64,000 bases of DNA. Origin: Thiohalophilus sp. (GTDB taxonomy: Bacteria; Pseudomonadota; Gammaproteobacteria; UBA6429; Thiohalophilaceae). The first letter of the stretch is position 1; each line of letters starts with the position of its first letter. The notes under the pieces were generated by a model, which was not told the origin of the DNA, did not search any database, and saw only the letters and a list, made by a program, of their open reading frames with translations. The stretch covers positions 496,001 through 560,000 of the forward strand of contig NZ_JAXHLN010000003.1 of assembly GCF_034522235.1 (NCBI RefSeq), written 5' to 3'. The translations under genes and the position numbers were made by a program. Shown in pieces: positions 35,452 to 42,788 of the stretch.

Positions 35452-35466
35452 CAAACGAGAATCATT
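35441..35466. repeat. 26-bp boundary repeat, left copy
   Basis: GGGGTCGGTGACAAACGAGA followed by ATCATT. It matches 22 of 26 positions of the stretch at 41802-41827. Related copies begin the two large repeats at 30605 and 34025. It marks the junction between the truncated cassette ORF and the IS66 remnant. Confidence 0.7.
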
Positions 35467-35620
35467 CTACTCGCTGATCGAGACGGCCAAGGCCAACGGT
35501 CTTGAACCGGCAGCCTACATCGACTACGTATTGGCGCGCATCGCCGAGGCCGATACGGTCGATAAGCTCGAAGCGTTGCTGCCGTGGAATGCCACGCTTA
35601 AGGCAAGTGCGTCGATTTAA
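35465..35620 (+). pseudogene. IS66-family transposase, C-terminal remnant
   Basis: 52 codons reading YSLIETAKANGLEPAAYIDY ... LEALLPWNAT and a stop: the C-terminal tail typical of IS66 transposase (TnpC). No upstream transposase body is present, and the 5' end abuts the GGGGTCGGTGACAAACG repeat. A footprint of a deleted insertion sequence at the left edge of the kai block. Confidence 0.75.
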
Positions 35621-35687
35621 CGGCACTTACGTCGAAAACATTCTACATGTACACTGCAACTAAGTATTCCGTCCCACGGAGATGGCT

Positions 35688-37196
35688 ATGGCAACAAAGC
35701 AAGACACTGAATCGGGCAAGACCGGCCTGCCGGATATCCGTGACCACACTGCGACTCCCCGCATCGACTCGCCGGTCTCCGCGACCGGCATTGAAGGCTT
35801 CGACTTCATCATGCGCGGCGGCCTGCTCGCCGCCCGCCCCACCCTGCTGCGCGGCGGACCCGGCACCGGCAAGACGGTCATCAGCCTGAGTTTTCTGTGT
35901 CATGGCCTGGACACCGGCGAACCCGGCGTGATGGTCACCTTCGATGAATCGCCGCAGGCCCTGATCCGGCACGCCGATGCTTTGGGCCTGAACCTGAGCG
36001 CGCATATCGAGGCCGGCCGGGCACGCATTCTGGACATGCGCCCCGATCACGATGAAATAATGACCGGCGAATCGCTGGAATTGAGCGCCATCCTGGCCCG
36101 CATCGGCCATGCCATTGAACAGACCGGGGCCCGGAGACTGGTGATCGACGCCATCGACGGCCTGGAAGTCGCCTTCAGCGGCGCCGGGGACAGCCTGCAG
36201 TTTGAATTGCGCCGCGTCTTCGACTGGATCCGCGAGAGCGAAACCACAACCGTGATTACCATCGGTGAGTACGGTGACTTCAGTCAACGCCACGGTATCG
36301 AGGACTACATCGCCGACTGCGTCATCGCCCTCAAGCAGGAGATCACCGAACGCCTCATGATCCGCCTGCTGCGGGTGGTCAAGCGCCGCGGCGGCGGCCA
36401 CGGCACCAGTGAGTTCCCCTATCTCATCGACCGTGAAGGTATCTTCGTCCTGCCGCTGACCGGTTCGCGCCTGCACGCCAGTTCCACCACGGAGCGGATA
36501 TCCACCGGCGTCGCCGGCCTTGACGACATGCTCGCCGGGGAAGGCATTTACCGGGGCGTGACGGCCATGTATTCCGGCCAGTCCGGCACCGGCAAGACCA
36601 CATTCGCCGCTTCCTTCGCCCGTGCCGCCTGCGAGCGCGGCGAGGATGTCCTGTACCTCTCCTTCGAGGAAGGGGACGATGAACTCATGCGCAATCAGCA
36701 CAGCGTCGGCATCGACCTGAGAGCTCATCTCGACACACCCCGGGGCAGGGGGCGGCTGGTGCTGGAGCCCATGCTGGCGGCGGAGACGGGCTGGGAGGAG
36801 CATTTGTTGCGGATACTGCGAGCGGTACGTCAGCACCGGCCCGCCGTCGTGGTTCTGGACCCGCTCAGCGCCCTGAGCCACAAGCTGGCCGGCACCAACA
36901 GCAAGGCCATGGTGCTGCGCCTGCTGTCGCTGCTGAAGGTCGAGGGTGTGACGACGGTGGCCACGGAACTGCTGACGGACAACAGCGGTGGTGAGAGCAC
37001 GCTCAACATCTCCTCGGCCATCGACATGTGGATCAAACTGCGCCGCGAGGAACGCGACTATACGCTGCACCGGCTGCTGACAGTCGTCAAATCGCGCGGC
37101 ATGCCCACCGCGGATTACGTCAACGAATACACTCTCAGCGACCAGGGAGTAATCACCCGTGGCCGTCCGGAAGCAACGGGGGGTAATGAACAATGA
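35688..37196 (+). CDS. kaiC: KaiC-like double-domain RecA ATPase/kinase
   Basis: 502 residues with tandem KaiC domains. CI: Walker A GGPGTGKT (56-63), VTFDESPQ (DE where cyanobacterial KaiC has EE), LVIDAIDGLE. CII: Walker A SGQSGTGKT (296-304), YLSFEEGDDE with the paired Glu (327-328), VVVLDPLSAL. The phospho-acceptor region STLNISSAIDMW aligns with the cyanobacterial Ser431-Thr432 segment and has Ser-Ser (37011-37016). Slightly shorter than S. elongatus KaiC (519). ATG at 35688 is preferred over 35682 because GGAG lies six bases upstream of it. kaiB starts inside its stop. No kaiA is present. Confidence 0.92.
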   Translation: MATKQDTESGKTGLPDIRDHTATPRIDSPVSATGIEGFDFIMRGGLLAARPTLLRGGPGTGKTVISLSFLCHGLDTGEPGVMVTFDESPQALIRHADALGLNLSAHIEAGRARILDMRPDHDEIMTGESLELSAILARIGHAIEQTGARRLVIDAIDGLEVAFSGAGDSLQFELRRVFDWIRESETTTVITIGEYGDFSQRHGIEDYIADCVIALKQEITERLMIRLLRVVKRRGGGHGTSEFPYLIDREGIFVLPLTGSRLHASSTTERISTGVAGLDDMLAGEGIYRGVTAMYSGQSGTGKTTFAASFARAACERGEDVLYLSFEEGDDELMRNQHSVGIDLRAHLDTPRGRGRLVLEPMLAAETGWEEHLLRILRAVRQHRPAVVVLDPLSALSHKLAGTNSKAMVLRLLSLLKVEGVTTVATELLTDNSGGESTLNISSAIDMWIKLRREERDYTLHRLLTVVKSRGMPTADYVNEYTLSDQGVITRGRPEATGGNEQ

Positions 37197-37474
37197 CGAC
37201 CATCGTTCTGCGTCTCTACATCGCCGGCAAGACAGCCACGGCCGAACGCGCCATCGAAAATCTACGCAGGATCATCGCCGAACTGGAAGAAACCGATCAA
37301 CAGGTGGATGTGGAAGTCGTCGACATCCTGGAACAGCCGCAACTGGCCGAGGACGAGCGCATCCTGGCCACGCCCGTGGTCATCAAGAAGCTGCCGGTGC
37401 CGTTACGGCGCATTGTCGGCGACCTCTCGGAGCTGGACAAGGTGCTCATCGGCCTCGATCTCAAGGAACATTGA
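37193..37474 (+). CDS. kaiB: KaiB-like protein
   Basis: 93 residues, thioredoxin-like KaiB fold: LRLYIAGKTATAERAIENLR, VDVEVVDILEQPQLAEDERI, ILATPVVIKKLPVPLRRIVG DLS. These blocks match cyanobacterial KaiB (102 residues) apart from the shorter tail. KaiB binds the KaiC CI ring after fold switching. ATGA overlap with kaiC, and its TGA overlaps the next ATG by one base, so the stoichiometry is coupled. Confidence 0.92.
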   Translation: MTTIVLRLYIAGKTATAERAIENLRRIIAELEETDQQVDVEVVDILEQPQLAEDERILATPVVIKKLPVPLRRIVGDLSELDKVLIGLDLKEH

Positions 37475-38664
37475 TGCACCCGGACGAGGCGGCATTCCGG
37501 TCTCTGGTCGAACAGTCCGGCGACACCGTTCTCCTTCTCGATCCCGCCGGTACTGTTGCTTATGCCAATCCCGCCGCCGAGCAACTTTTCGGCCGTCCCC
37601 TGGCCAATCTGATTGGAGAGGACTTCGGCGGTATCTCCACGGCCGAGGAACAGTCCGATATCTATATCCCCCATCCCAAAAGGGGAAACGTGGCGACCAA
37701 TGCCCGCAGCACGACCATCCGGCTTGACGGTATACCCTATACCGCCGTCTATCTGCGCGATATCAGCGAGCGCGCCCAGGCGGAGGAACGGCTGCGGCAA
37801 TCCTCCGTCGCCCTGGACGCCATCGATCAGGGCCTGATGATCACCCGGCCGGATACCACCATCGTCGCCGTCAACCCGGCCTTCACCACCATCACCGGTT
37901 ACACGGAACAGGAGGTTCTGGGCGGTACCCCGGACCTGCTGCTGACGGGGGAGCAGGAAGATGAAGAGAGCTATACGGAGATGAGACGCACCCTGGAGCG
38001 CGAGGGACACTGGACGGGCGTGCTGCGGCAGCGCCGCAAGAACGGCGAGATCTACCATGAATGGCTGAACGTCAGCCCCGTCCGCCGCGATAACGGCGAT
38101 TTGATGTATTACGTCGCTATCTTTTCGGACATGACCGACATCAACAAGCTGCGACAGCTTGCCCACCACGACTATCTCACCGGTCTCTTCAACCGTGCCG
38201 CCCTGCAACAGCATCTGGATGAGGAAATGCGTCGTATTGCGCGCTATGGTGGCGTGTTTTCCCTCATCATGTTCGATCTCGATCACTTCAAGGCGGTCAA
38301 CGACAACTACGGACACGACACGGGAGACCGGGTTCTGCAGCAGGTGGCCGAGTTGACCCTGAACGAAGTACGTGATACCGATGTAATGGCGCGCTGGGGC
38401 GGCGAGGAATTCATGATCCTGCTGCCCGCGACGGACGGCGACCGGGCATGGATCCTGGCCGAACGTATACGAAAGCGAACCGCCCGCACTTCGTTTTTGG
38501 AGTCGGGATACATTACTATCAGTCTGGGTGTGGCCGAAATGCATGCGGGCGAACCACAGCAGGATTCACTCATACGCGTGGACCAGGCCCTCTACCGGGC
38601 CAAGGAAACCCGCAACCGCTCTGAAATGGCCCGGAAACCCGGGCCCCGGGAAGCTTCCAGATGA
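37474..38664 (+). CDS. PAS-PAS-GGDEF diguanylate cyclase in the kai operon
   Basis: 396 residues, no membrane segment. PAS 1 (about 8-100, LVEQSGDTVLLLDPAGTVAY ... YLRDISER), PAS 2 (about 110-222, with TGYTEQEVLGGTP and PAC-like GEIYHEWLNVSPVRR), then GGDEF (about 228-390). The active site is RWGGEEF (309-313), with inhibitory I-site RDTD (300-303) exactly five residues before it. An active, product-inhibited cyclic-di-GMP synthase is expected. The longer upstream in-frame start lies over kaiB and is rejected. Confidence 0.92.
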   Translation: MHPDEAAFRSLVEQSGDTVLLLDPAGTVAYANPAAEQLFGRPLANLIGEDFGGISTAEEQSDIYIPHPKRGNVATNARSTTIRLDGIPYTAVYLRDISERAQAEERLRQSSVALDAIDQGLMITRPDTTIVAVNPAFTTITGYTEQEVLGGTPDLLLTGEQEDEESYTEMRRTLEREGHWTGVLRQRRKNGEIYHEWLNVSPVRRDNGDLMYYVAIFSDMTDINKLRQLAHHDYLTGLFNRAALQQHLDEEMRRIARYGGVFSLIMFDLDHFKAVNDNYGHDTGDRVLQQVAELTLNEVRDTDVMARWGGEEFMILLPATDGDRAWILAERIRKRTARTSFLESGYITISLGVAEMHAGEPQQDSLIRVDQALYRAKETRNRSEMARKPGPREASR

Positions 38665-41252
38665 AACCGGGCGCCGCAACTTTCCGGCATCTGGTGGAAG
38701 ATGCCAGCGATACCGTGCTCGTGCTCGACGCCGACGGCATCATCGTCTATGCCAACCCCGCTGCTGAATTATTATTCGGACGGCCTGTTGCTGAATTGCC
38801 GGGGCAATCATTCGGACACGTCATCACGACCGACAATCCCGCCGAAATCCAGATCATCCATCCCCGGCGGGGCACGATCACCGCCGATGTCCGCAGTTCC
38901 CGGACCACTTTGTCGAAGCAAGTCTACGATATTGTTTATCTGCGCGACGTCACCGAGCGCAAGCTTAATGAACTGGCTCTGCTGGAAACGTCGCAAAGAT
39001 TGCGAGAACGGATCAAGGAACAGACCTGCGTCCGTACGGTTGCCGAAATACTGCTTAATGCCGAAGATGCGCTGGAGGAAATGCTGCAGAGCGTGGCCGA
39101 TGTTCTTCCTCCCGCCTGGCAGTATCCGGAAATCGCGGCGGCAAGAATCACCTTTGACGGCCGCGCCTATACCAGCAAGGGCTTTCGCCAATCCGCCTGG
39201 CAACAGCGGGAAGATATCATCGTCAGCGGCCGTAACGCGGGCACGGTCGAAATCTTCTATCTCGATGAACGTCCCGAAGCGGATGAAGGCCCGTTTCTCA
39301 AGGAAGAACGGGAGCTCCTGAAGCAGGTCGCCCTTAAAGTCGGCGAGGCCATTGAACGGAAACGGGCGAAAGAGGCATTGCTCAGGCTCAACCGTGCGCT
39401 GCGGTTGCAAAGCGCCGGGAATTCGGAGCTCATCCATGCAAAAGAGGAATCCGCGTTGCTTGATGCGATCTGCCGGTTGTGCGTGGAGTTGGGCGGTTAT
39501 CGCATGGCCTGGGTGGGGTTCGCGCAACACAACGAGGCAAAGAGCGTGCAGCCGGTGGCGCAGGCCGGGTTTGAAGCCGGCTATCTGGAAAGTGTCCGCA
39601 TCAGCTGGTCGGAAGAAGGGCGCGGCCTCGGACCCACCGGGCGGGCGATCCGTACCGGTGAGCCTCAAATCAGCCAGAACATTCTCACTGATCCGAGCAT
39701 GACACCGTGGCGCGACGAGGCGTGTCGGCGCGGCTACCAGTCTTCAATCGCGCTGCCGCTCAAGGATTCGGCAGGTATTGCATTCGGGGCGCTGATGATT
39801 TATGCCAACGAACCGGACGCCTTCGATGACGAAGAACTTCGTTTATTGACGGAACTGGCCGGCGATCTTGCCTTCGGCATTGTCACCCTGCGCGCACAGG
39901 CACAACACAAACTCGCCGAGGAGCGCATCGAGTATCTCGCCTATTTCGATGAACTGACCGATCTGTCCAACAGTAACCGGCTGATGGAAACACTGAAGCG
40001 AACCGTCGATGCATTGCCTGCCGGGAAACAGTGCGCCCTCCTGACCCTGAACGTGACCCGCTTCGGCGAAATCCAGGCCGGCATCGGGGTGCGACAGGCG
40101 AACGAACTGCTGCGGCAGATCGCGAGTCGCCTCCGTGACGCCCTGCGTGAAGGCGAGATGCCGGCGCGGATCGGCGGCGACGAATTCGCGGTTTTACTGA
40201 GCGAAGGCGGCCTCGATAATGCGCGGGATTGTGTACGGCGTATCGAGCGGTTATTGGGCGAACCCTTCCAGCAGGCGGGTATCCCCATCAGCATCCAGAT
40301 GCGCGTCGGTGTGGCGCTGGCGCCCGATCACGGACTGGACCCCGAGGCCCTGATGCTGCGCAGCGCTATGGCGATGCGGCACGCAAAACGAAGCGGAACA
40401 GTATTTGAACTGTACAGCGGGCCGACGGAATCGGAAAGTCCGCGTTACCTGACGCTTATCTCGGAACTGCACACGGCCATCGTGGAAAACCAGTTCGTGC
40501 TGCATTACCAGCCCCGGGTGGATATCGGTACGGGCAGGATCTCCGGTGTCGAAGCACTGGTCCGCTGGCGGCATCCCGAACAGGGCTTGATGCCCCCGGC
40601 CGAATTCATCCCCATCGCGGAACAAACCGGGCTCATCGACCCGCTGACCTACCTGGTTCTGGATGCCGCCGTGCAGCAGTGCCGACTGTGGAGCGATCAG
40701 GGCTTCGACATGCCGGTGGCGGTGAATATTTCCGTGAACAGTCTCCACGATCCCGATTTCCTGGACCGGATCGACGCGATGCTGGACGCCTGGAAGGTCA
40801 ACCCGGAGTTATTGCAGCTGGAGATCACCGAATCCACGCTGATGAAGGAGCCGGCCAAGGTCGAGGAGCTGATCAACCGGCTCAAGGAACGCGGCATCGT
40901 GGTCGCCATCGATGACTTCGGTACCGGCTATTCGTCCCTGAGTTACGTGGCGAGCCTGCCCATTCATTCGCTGAAGATCGACCGTTCCTTCGTCATCCGG
41001 ATGCTGGAATCCCCGCGCACGCGCAGCGTGGTGGCGGCGACCATCTTCCTGGCGCACTCCCTCGGTATCAGGACCGTGGCCGAAGGCGTCGACGCCGGTG
41101 AACAGATCGAAGCGCTGCATGAGATGGGCTGCACGGAAATCCAGGGCTACTATTTCTCCCGGCCGGTTGAAGCGGAGCAACTGCGCCGCTGGGCGGAAGC
41201 CTTCTCGCTGGAGAATTATGCGTTAAAGCTCTCCGCCATGGAGAAAAGGTGA
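38661..41252 (+). CDS. PAS-GAF-GGDEF-EAL cyclic-di-GMP enzyme in the kai operon
   Basis: 863 residues, soluble. PAS (about 7-100) is closely similar to PAS 1 of the preceding protein. Then a helical plus sensor-like region (110-240), a GAF domain (about 245-410), GGDEF (about 420-585) with intact IGGDEFAVL (505-509) but REGE in place of the I-site RxxD, and EAL (about 595-850) with intact VEALVRWRHP (631-633), ITESTLMKE, IDDFGTGYSS, KIDRSF and VAEGVD. Both catalytic halves look functional, so direction of turnover may be switched by the sensors. 4-bp overlap with the previous gene; last of the operon. Confidence 0.92.
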   Translation: MKPGAATFRHLVEDASDTVLVLDADGIIVYANPAAELLFGRPVAELPGQSFGHVITTDNPAEIQIIHPRRGTITADVRSSRTTLSKQVYDIVYLRDVTERKLNELALLETSQRLRERIKEQTCVRTVAEILLNAEDALEEMLQSVADVLPPAWQYPEIAAARITFDGRAYTSKGFRQSAWQQREDIIVSGRNAGTVEIFYLDERPEADEGPFLKEERELLKQVALKVGEAIERKRAKEALLRLNRALRLQSAGNSELIHAKEESALLDAICRLCVELGGYRMAWVGFAQHNEAKSVQPVAQAGFEAGYLESVRISWSEEGRGLGPTGRAIRTGEPQISQNILTDPSMTPWRDEACRRGYQSSIALPLKDSAGIAFGALMIYANEPDAFDDEELRLLTELAGDLAFGIVTLRAQAQHKLAEERIEYLAYFDELTDLSNSNRLMETLKRTVDALPAGKQCALLTLNVTRFGEIQAGIGVRQANELLRQIASRLRDALREGEMPARIGGDEFAVLLSEGGLDNARDCVRRIERLLGEPFQQAGIPISIQMRVGVALAPDHGLDPEALMLRSAMAMRHAKRSGTVFELYSGPTESESPRYLTLISELHTAIVENQFVLHYQPRVDIGTGRISGVEALVRWRHPEQGLMPPAEFIPIAEQTGLIDPLTYLVLDAAVQQCRLWSDQGFDMPVAVNISVNSLHDPDFLDRIDAMLDAWKVNPELLQLEITESTLMKEPAKVEELINRLKERGIVVAIDDFGTGYSSLSYVASLPIHSLKIDRSFVIRMLESPRTRSVVAATIFLAHSLGIRTVAEGVDAGEQIEALHEMGCTEIQGYYFSRPVEAEQLRRWAEAFSLENYALKLSAMEKR

Positions 41253-41349
41253 CAGATTTATTTTCGGCTGATGATCAGGTGAGTTGGTTAACCTGCATCG
41301 GAATGTAAATTTTACGTGATCGCGATGATGGCATCGTGAAGGACAGGAC

Positions 41350-41799
41350 ATGGACGAGATAGAGTATGCCGGTTTCTGGATCAGGGTTGGGGCGGCGTTG
41401 ATTGATACGGTGCTGGTGATGATTGTCATTGTGCCGATTTTGAACGCTGTTTATGGCCCCGGTTACTGGATGAGCGAGAAGCTGGTGCATGGTGGCTGGG
41501 ATGTGTTGTTGAATTATATCTTCCCGGCGGTCGCCGTGATTGTTTTCTGGGTCTACAAGTCCGCGACACCGGGGAAGATGGTGCTGAAGTTGAAGATTGT
41601 CGATGCCAGGACGGGCGGGAAGCCGACGACGGGGCAGTTTATCGGGCGCTATCTGGGCTATTACGTTTCGACCGTCCCTTTGTTCCTCGGGCTGATCTGG
41701 GTGGGGATTGACCGGCGCAAGCAGGGCTGGCATGACAAGCTGGCCGGGACGGTGGTGATCCGGGACAACAGGAAAGAGCCGGTTGTGTTCGATCAATGA
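41350..41799 (+). CDS. RDD family membrane protein
   Basis: 149 residues: YAGFWIRVGAALIDTVLVMI opens with the Arg-Asp pattern of the RDD family (R and D in TM1), TM2 near 58-72, then the typical KSATPGKMVLKLKIVDARTG and RRKQGWHDKLAGTVVI segments. Function of the family largely unknown. AAGGACAG precedes the ATG. It sits 97 bp after the kai operon and may or may not share its transcript. Confidence 0.9.
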   Translation: MDEIEYAGFWIRVGAALIDTVLVMIVIVPILNAVYGPGYWMSEKLVHGGWDVLLNYIFPAVAVIVFWVYKSATPGKMVLKLKIVDARTGGKPTTGQFIGRYLGYYVSTVPLFLGLIWVGIDRRKQGWHDKLAGTVVIRDNRKEPVVFDQ

Positions 41800-41801
41800 A
41801 T

Positions 41802-41827
41802 GGGATCGGAGACAAACGGTAATCATT
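41802..41827. repeat. 26-bp boundary repeat, right copy
   Basis: GGGATCGGAGACAAACGGTA followed by ATCATT; 22 of 26 bases match 35441-35466 in the same orientation. The two copies bracket the IS66 remnant, the kai operon and the RDD gene (about 6.4 kb). They may be REP-like repeats rather than a transposition mark. Confidence 0.65.
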
Positions 41828-41921
41828 CGTGTTGATTCTGTGTTGTGAATTGGCCGATCAAAGGGTCCGGGCACTTGACGTCCTTGACCCTTTAAACGGC
41901 ACTGATAATTCCGGATAGAAG

Positions 41922-42593
41922 TTATTCAGTAATGGGAACCAGTGAAAGCTCGACGCGACGGTTCAGGCTGCGGCCTTCCGGGGTTGCGTTGTCGGCGATC
42001 GGGTTGCGTTCTCCAAAACCGACGATTTCAAATCGAGCCGGGTTTATTTCTTTTGATTTCAGGTAGTCTGCCACGGACTGGGCGCGTCTTTCTGACAGGG
42101 ACTGATTATAAGAGTCTGAGCCTCGTGAGTCGGTATAACCGGCGGAGACGATGATTGTCTTTTCATATTCTTCAAGCACCAGTGTGACTGAATCAAGGAC
42201 CGAATAAAAATCAGTCCGCAGGTCGCTACCGTCTGTCGGGAAGGTGATGTTGCCGGGCATGATTAGATTGATGTTGTCTCCATCACGCTGAACACTGACC
42301 CCGGTGCCACGCAGTTGCTTGCGCAATTTAGCTTCCTGGGTGTCCATGTAATAACCCACGCCGCCGCCGACAATGGCGCCAATACCTGCATCACGCAACA
42401 TACGTTTTTTGCGCTCGCTGCTGGATTTGTCCTTGTTGGCGAGATAGGAGATAACCAGCGCTGTGCCCGCGCCTATTCCTGCCCCCTTGGCGGTATTGCT
42501 GGTCTTTTCTTCACCGGTATAGGGATCAAAGGTCGTACACCCGGTCAGTGCCAGCGTTGTCGACAGGCCTACAGCTAAAATCAGGTTGTTCAT
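41922..42593 (-). CDS. OmpA-family lipoprotein (YiaD-like)
   Basis: 223 residues. Lipoprotein signal MNNLILAVGLSTTLALTGC, Gly-rich hydrophobic stretches (GAGIGAGTALVISYLA and GIGAIVGGGVGYYMD, glycine-zipper type), then the OmpA-like peptidoglycan-binding domain with SAGYTDSRGSDSYNQSLSER and GFGERNPIADNATPEGRSLN. Anchors the outer membrane to the cell wall. The start chosen is the one giving the lipobox. Ends before a gap that holds a copy of the ACAAACG repeat. Confidence 0.92.
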   Translation of the reverse strand: MNNLILAVGLSTTLALTGCTTFDPYTGEEKTSNTAKGAGIGAGTALVISYLANKDKSSSERKKRMLRDAGIGAIVGGGVGYYMDTQEAKLRKQLRGTGVSVQRDGDNINLIMPGNITFPTDGSDLRTDFYSVLDSVTLVLEEYEKTIIVSAGYTDSRGSDSYNQSLSERRAQSVADYLKSKEINPARFEIVGFGERNPIADNATPEGRSLNRRVELSLVPITE

Positions 42594-42695
42594 ATTTTCA
42601 ACTCCTGCTTGTTGTAAACAGGGTGTATAACCGCCCTGTTCATGGAAAACTACGTAAAAAGGGGTCAAATTGAAACTCACCGACCCTTCCCTTCT

Positions 42696-42726
42696 GGAAA
42701 AAGACCCGCCGTAGCGGGTCTTTTCC
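42696..42726. terminator. Rho-independent terminator, usable in both directions
   Basis: GGAAAAAGACCCGC and GCGGGTCTTTTCC form a strong stem with a CGTA-type loop. An A-run and a T-run on the two sides allow termination of the leftward DUF3494 gene transcript (ending at 42789) before the OmpA-type gene. Confidence 0.85.
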
Positions 42727-42788
42727 TGTTGCCGGGAGTCGCACTTGCTATCCCGTATTATGATGACGCTGTCATATCGAACTCGGCC

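Noticed and set aside
35465-35681. Complete IS66 element next to kaiC
   Set aside because: Only the last 52 transposase codons remain; no tnpA/tnpB, no transposase body and no clear terminal inverted repeats.
37159-37473. Longer N-terminus for the PAS-PAS-GGDEF protein
   Set aside because: The extension is a second frame through all of kaiB, low in family-like sequence and rich in Arg/His; the ATG at 37474 begins exactly at the PAS domain.
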